A stretch of DNA of 17,319 bases from Peptococcaceae bacterium UBA5356 (GTDB lineage: Bacteria > Bacillota > Peptococcia > DRI-13 > DTU073): positions 7,915 through 25,233 of the forward strand of contig DHPU01000041.1 of assembly GCA_002407935.1 (NCBI GenBank), read 5' to 3'. The notes beneath the pieces were generated by a model, which saw nothing but the letters and a program-made list of their open reading frames with translations, was not told where the DNA came from and did not search any database. Of the stretch, positions 14,240 to 17,319 are shown in pieces (within the stretch, counting starts at the first letter, position 1; every line of letters starts with the position of its first letter). The translations under genes were made by a program, and so were the position numbers.

Positions 14240-15316
14240 TTATTTTCGTTTGTTTGATCCCGTAGTACCTCGCACAATCAATTTAGGTTCGTATTCAAGC
14301 CGCACAATTTTTTGCGGAAGTATTTCGGGTTTTGAAGTATATTTATGTTGAATTTTATTAATTAGCATATTAAAAGCATCCTCACCTTTTTGGTTTACAA
14401 AATGCTCAACCGTTGTAAGCGATACACTCGCCAGTCGGGAAAAAATATTGTTGTCACAGCCAACGACAGAGTAGTCTTGAGGTATTCTGTATTTACCATC
14501 CGCCAAAGCATCCATTATACCCAGTGCAACCATATCGTTTAAGCCTACAAATGCAGAAATACCATGGTCGCCTTCCTTCAGTATTTCTTGTGTCAAATTG
14601 TAACCGGCACAGTATTCCTCATTAATGGGTGATTCGCGGTCGTTATAATTGCCGGTGGAAGCTCTTACAATTACTCCGTTTGGAAACCCATGCTGTTCAT
14701 ATTCCTGTAAAACACCTTCAACCCTACGTTTCCGCGCAAGCATTTGGTCGGATATCGGAGTTGAAATATAAGCAATTTTTTTATGCCCCAGGCTTAAAAG
14801 ATATTGTGCAATAAGCTTTCCGCATTTTGTGCTGTTTAACTCCACTGAATCGGAAGTAACTGTTTCATCTTTGTCGCCAAGAACAACAACAGGTACACGA
14901 TTTGATATTTTTTGAAATAAATCCGTGTACTGCGGTAAATAGGTATAAATAGCTCCCGCTATCATGTTATTCATAAATTTAATATATCCAGCCTCAACCG
15001 AATATTTACGGTGGGTGTCGCATACTAACATGCTGTATCCGTAATTTTCAGATAAATTCGATATTGTTTGAATTAACATTGTATAGTACGGATTGTCGAG
15101 ATTAGCACAAAATACGGCTATGGCTTTGCCGTTATTTTGTTTTTCTCCGCCTTGGCGTAAGGAAGATTTGTAGTTTAGCTGTTTGGCGGCATTTAAAACA
15201 CGGTCGACGGTTTCGCGGGAAAAAGAAACATCTTTTTTCCCGTTTAGTATCATTGACACTGTAGACTGTGATACTCCGGCTAATTTGGCGACATCTTTTG
15301 AAGTGGATTTTGCCAT
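14240..15316 (-). CDS. LacI-family transcriptional regulator
   Basis: This 358-residue protein has a typical LacI-family layout. The N-terminal helix-turn-helix (SKDVAKLAGVSQSTVSMILN, residues 6-25) and hinge helix (ETVDRVLNAAKQLNY) come first. A periplasmic-binding-protein-like sensor domain follows, with IAYISTPIS, AFVGLNDMVALGIMDAL and VVGCDNNIFSRLASVSLTTV. It would bind palindromic operators as a dimer and release or grip DNA in response to a sugar or sugar phosphate. ATG 15316 is preceded by AAGGAG at a longish 12-base spacing; no better start is visible. It is divergent from the CstA gene and lies upstream of, on the same strand as, the permease/AraM/HAD/AraB operon, so either or both may be targets. 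GTTACCG-containing dyads at 13655-13673 and 17305-17316 are candidate sites. The effector is unknown. Confidence 0.9.
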   Translation of the reverse strand: MAKSTSKDVAKLAGVSQSTVSMILNGKKDVSFSRETVDRVLNAAKQLNYKSSLRQGGEKQNNGKAIAVFCANLDNPYYTMLIQTISNLSENYGYSMLVCDTHRKYSVEAGYIKFMNNMIAGAIYTYLPQYTDLFQKISNRVPVVVLGDKDETVTSDSVELNSTKCGKLIAQYLLSLGHKKIAYISTPISDQMLARKRRVEGVLQEYEQHGFPNGVIVRASTGNYNDRESPINEEYCAGYNLTQEILKEGDHGISAFVGLNDMVALGIMDALADGKYRIPQDYSVVGCDNNIFSRLASVSLTTVEHFVNQKGEDAFNMLINKIQHKYTSKPEILPQKIVRLEYEPKLIVRGTTGSNKRK

Positions 15317-15358
15317 AGGATTTCCAATCTCCTTGTCATGTATTTCTAAATAATATTA

Positions 15359-15367
15359 ATTATATCA
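15359..15367 (-). promoter_or_regulatory. Extended -10 promoter of the lacI-family gene
   Basis: TGATATAAT on the minus strand (15367-15359) is a perfect extended -10 element about 43 bases before the start codon. The -35 region is weak, as is common for extended -10 promoters. Confidence 0.55.
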
Positions 15368-15394
15368 TGGCCGTAAGAAAAGGAAATTAGATTT

Positions 15395-15436
15395 CGCCAT
15401 ATTGCGCATAAATAAATTTATCTAATGGCGTTTTTT
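15395..15436 (+). terminator. Terminator-like hairpin in the lacI-cstA intergenic region (tentative)
   Basis: CGCCAT (15395-15400) pairs with ATGGCG (15425-15430), which is followed by TTTTTT. An inner ATAAAT/ATTTAT can pair within the loop. No plus-strand gene ends upstream, so it could be an attenuator in a long cstA leader, the end of a small RNA, or chance in A+T-rich DNA. Confidence 0.3.
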
Positions 15437-15555
15437 ATTTATTGTGCTGATTAACTAATCCATTAATCTATATCCATATATATAACTATATAATTCTAAT
15501 GCGCTAAATTACAAATTATGCATATTATAGTTTTAGACATATCATACGAATTATA

Positions 15556-15584
15556 TTGAAATCAAAGAAACTATATGTTAACAT
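15556..15584 (+). promoter_or_regulatory. Possible cstA promoter
   Basis: TTGAAA (15556-15561), a 17-base spacer and TAACAT (15579-15584) form a moderate sigma-A match about 60 bases before the CstA start codon. It is tentative because other A+T-rich alternatives exist nearby. Confidence 0.3.
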
Positions 15585-15591
15585 TAGATAT

Positions 15592-15608
15592 AGATTGGGG
15601 GACAATCT
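15592..15608 (+). promoter_or_regulatory. Inverted repeat AGATTG-N5-CAATCT before cstA
   Basis: A perfect 6-bp dyad with a GGGGA centre lies at the expected transcription start of the possible cstA promoter, about 24 bases before the AAGGAGG site. It could be an operator or a small 5' hairpin. Confidence 0.35.
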
Positions 15609-15643
15609 GAACATATGGCAAATATTAAAAGGAGGTTGGTTGT

Positions 15644-17089
15644 ATGGTTACGTTCTTAATGTGCATTGGGCTGCTGATTATTGGGTATCTTACCTATGGA
15701 AAAGTGGTGGAAAAAGTATTTTCACCTGATGACCGCACCACCCCGGCATATTCTTTGCAGGATGGTGTCGACTATGTTCCGATGAATGACAAGAAAATAT
15801 TCTTAATTCAGCTGCTGAACATAGCCGGACTCGGCCCGATTACAGGAGCACTTATGGGTGCGCTGTGGGGACCTGTTGTGTATTTTTGGATAGTTCTCGG
15901 TTCAATTTTTGCCGGTGCTGTTCACGACTATATGACGGGTATGCTTTCCATGAGGAATAAGGGCGGCAGTGTATCGGAAATTGTCGGTAAATATCTTGGA
16001 ATGACAATGAAACAGGTTATGCGTGTATTCTCTGTCTTACTGCTTTTAATGGTTGGTACTGTTTTTGCAGTCGGACCGTCATCTTTACTTGCAATGCTTA
16101 CTCCTGAAACTTTGGATAAAAACTTCTGGCTTATTATTGTATTAATTTATTATTTTCTCGCTACTCTTTTGCCTATTGATAAGCTTATAGGAAAAATTTA
16201 TCCGTTCTTTGGAATTTGCTTAATAATTATGGCAATAGGAGTTGGTGCGGGTTTGATTTTCGAGGGCTATCCGCTTCCCGAAATTTCAATAACGAATATG
16301 CACCCTGAAGGAAAGCCAATTTGGCCGTTTATGTTTATAACTGTTGCGTGCGGTGCAATTTCGGGTTTCCACGCAACACAGTCGCCGCTTATGGCACGCT
16401 GTTTGACAACCGAGAAAAAAGGACGCCAAATTTTCTACGGTGCAATGATTGCCGAAGGTGTTATCGCTTTGGTGTGGGCGGCTGCCGGAGTCAGTTTTTA
16501 TGAAGATACAGGCGGCTTAGCGGCTGTTTTAAACAACCCAAATATGGGACCTAACGGTGCGGTTTACCAAATTTGTATGGAACTTTTAGGGCCGGTTGGT
16601 GGTGTTTTGGCAATGATAGGCGTTATAGCATGTCCGATAACTTCCGGAGATACCGCATTTAGAAGTGCACGTCTTACAATTGCCGATTGGGCTAAAATTG
16701 ACCAAGGCAAAATTAAACCTCGTTTGATGCTTACAATTCCTATTCTTGCGTTTGGCGCTGTTGTAGGAGGATTTGTAGATTACTCGATTATATGGAGATA
16801 TTTCTCCTGGAGCAACCAGACACTTGCAATGATAGTACTTTGGGCGGCATCGGTTTACCTGTGGCAGGAAAAGAAACCATATATTATTACTGTAGTTCCC
16901 GCTACATTTATGTCAGCGGTAAGCGCAACATACTTTTTAATGGCACCGGAGTGCTTGGGTGCTTTTGGAATTACCTCGACTGTTGCGTATCCACTCGGTG
17001 CGATTATAGCAGTAATATTCTTAGCACTGTTTTTAAAGGCTACAGCATTTAAAAAAGATAATACTATTTCTGTTAAACCGGCGTCTTAA
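15644..17089 (+). CDS. cstA: CstA-family carbon starvation transporter (short clostridial form)
   Basis: The 481-residue inner-membrane protein matches the CstA family over its length, with roughly 12-14 hydrophobic segments. Conserved blocks are NIAGLGPITGALMGALWGP (59-77), HDYMTGMLSMRNKGGSVSEI, SGFHATQSPLMARCLTTE, CPITSGDTAFRSARLTIAD and DYSIIWRYFSWSNQTLA. E. coli CstA and BtsT have about 700 residues; the shorter form without the C-terminal extension is usual in clostridia. Characterised members import peptides or pyruvate. ATG 15644 has AAGGAGG 8 bases upstream. It stands alone with its own terminator and is divergent from the LacI-type gene, which may regulate it. The substrate could be pyruvate, peptides or, judging from the neighbouring carbohydrate genes, another small metabolite. 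The family is certain, the substrate not. Confidence 0.9.
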   Translation: MVTFLMCIGLLIIGYLTYGKVVEKVFSPDDRTTPAYSLQDGVDYVPMNDKKIFLIQLLNIAGLGPITGALMGALWGPVVYFWIVLGSIFAGAVHDYMTGMLSMRNKGGSVSEIVGKYLGMTMKQVMRVFSVLLLLMVGTVFAVGPSSLLAMLTPETLDKNFWLIIVLIYYFLATLLPIDKLIGKIYPFFGICLIIMAIGVGAGLIFEGYPLPEISITNMHPEGKPIWPFMFITVACGAISGFHATQSPLMARCLTTEKKGRQIFYGAMIAEGVIALVWAAAGVSFYEDTGGLAAVLNNPNMGPNGAVYQICMELLGPVGGVLAMIGVIACPITSGDTAFRSARLTIADWAKIDQGKIKPRLMLTIPILAFGAVVGGFVDYSIIWRYFSWSNQTLAMIVLWAASVYLWQEKKPYIITVVPATFMSAVSATYFLMAPECLGAFGITSTVAYPLGAIIAVIFLALFLKATAFKKDNTISVKPAS

Positions 17090-17118
17090 TAGTATAAGTC
17101 TGTTATAAGAATTAGTTT

Positions 17119-17155
17119 AAATGAACTTCGGAGCATTGCTTCGAGGTTCATTTTT
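17119..17155 (+). terminator. Rho-independent terminator after cstA
   Basis: A stem of about 15 bp with two G-U pairs (17119-17134 with 17138-17153, core TGAACTTCG / CGAGGTTCA), a 3-base loop and a T5 run begins 30 bases after the stop. Confidence 0.85.
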
Positions 17156-17234
17156 ATGTACAATTCATTATTTATATTATTAACAAAACAATATACTTAT
17201 TTTATGAAAAATCAAGAAACATGTTACATATTTA

Positions 17235-17248
17235 GTCAACTTGTTGAC
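17235..17248. promoter_or_regulatory. Perfect palindrome GTCAAC-TT-GTTGAC upstream of the right-edge promoter
   Basis: A 6-bp perfect dyad with a 2-base centre lies about 16 bases before the -35 of the next promoter. This is a position suited to an activator or a second repressor dimer. No binding family can be assigned. Confidence 0.4.
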
Positions 17249-17264
17249 AAAAGGGCTTAAACTA

Positions 17265-17292
17265 TTCACATATTTTGTAAACTTGCTATAAT
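17265..17292 (+). promoter_or_regulatory. Sigma-A promoter of a gene beginning beyond the right edge
   Basis: TTCACA (17265-17270), a 16-base spacer and a consensus TATAAT (17287-17292) face out of the window. No start codon follows before the edge. Confidence 0.6.
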
Positions 17293-17304
17293 TACAAATA
17301 TGAG

Positions 17305-17316
17305 TTACCGCGGTAA
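17305..17316. promoter_or_regulatory. Operator-like palindrome TTACCGCGGTAA just after the right-edge promoter
   Basis: A perfect 12-bp palindrome with a central CG begins 13 bases after the -10, covering the start of transcription. This is the geometry of a LacI-family repressor site. Its GTTACCG half-site also occurs in the dyad at 13655-13673. Confidence 0.5.
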
Positions 17317-17319
17317 ACA

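Overview
This window looks like chromosomal DNA of a low-to-moderate G+C Firmicute, most likely an anaerobic, motile member of the Clostridia. The reasons are strong AAGGAGG-type ribosome binding sites, compact operons, U-tailed hairpin terminators, a clostridial-length CstA transporter, an AraM-type glycerol-1-phosphate dehydrogenase homologue with the Firmicute CxCGxxH N-terminus, and a CheX/hemerythrin pair. No rRNA, tRNA, CRISPR array or intact insertion sequence was seen. Base composition is uneven. The carboxylate block (about 2.66-6.15 kb) is visibly richer in G+C than what follows, and the stretches 6.2-6.9 kb and 13.7-14.2 kb are very A+T-rich.

Layout. (1) 1-2666, minus strand: part of a siphovirus-type prophage tail module, namely the C-terminal part of a tape measure protein, a complete distal tail protein, and a LamG-like tail protein running off the left edge. 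(2) About 2660-2680: an abrupt junction where the tape measure gene, lacking its N-terminal part, abuts a CoA-transferase gene lacking its C-terminal end. (3) 2663-6149: a carboxylate block with the truncated CoA-transferase and an MFS transporter in one minus-strand operon, and a divergent LysR regulator. The shared promoter region carries a cluster of TTCAT/ATGAA half-sites. (4) 6231-6928: an A+T-rich, apparently decayed stretch with an imperfect repeat and broken reading frames. (5) 6929-7442: two small overlapping genes of unknown function, ending at a strong bidirectional terminator. (6) 7511-8459: a translationally coupled bacteriohemerythrin-CheX operon behind a good sigma-A promoter with a Fur/PerR-like box at the expected transcription start. 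(7) 8656-13795: a four-gene minus-strand operon encoding an uncharacterised membrane protein, an AraM-type dehydrogenase, a HAD-IIB phosphatase and a ribulokinase-family kinase. It has a roughly 270-nt leader with two abutting inverted repeats. (8) 14185-17155: a LacI-family regulator divergent from a CstA-family transporter. (9) The right edge holds a sigma-A promoter followed directly by a 12-bp perfect palindrome, so a regulated gene probably begins just outside the window.

How the genes may work together. The most interesting unit is the permease/AraM-like/HAD/AraB-like operon beside a LacI regulator and a CstA transporter. It recalls the araB-araL-araM part of the Bacillus subtilis arabinose operon, but no araA isomerase or araD epimerase lies within the window and the membrane protein is unfamiliar. 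A plausible reading is uptake and metabolism of a polyol or other sugar derivative, with the AraM-like enzyme as the redox step, the kinase making the phosphate and the HAD enzyme controlling phosphate-ester levels. This is inference. The second noteworthy unit is hemerythrin-CheX, which could link oxygen or iron status to chemotaxis output.
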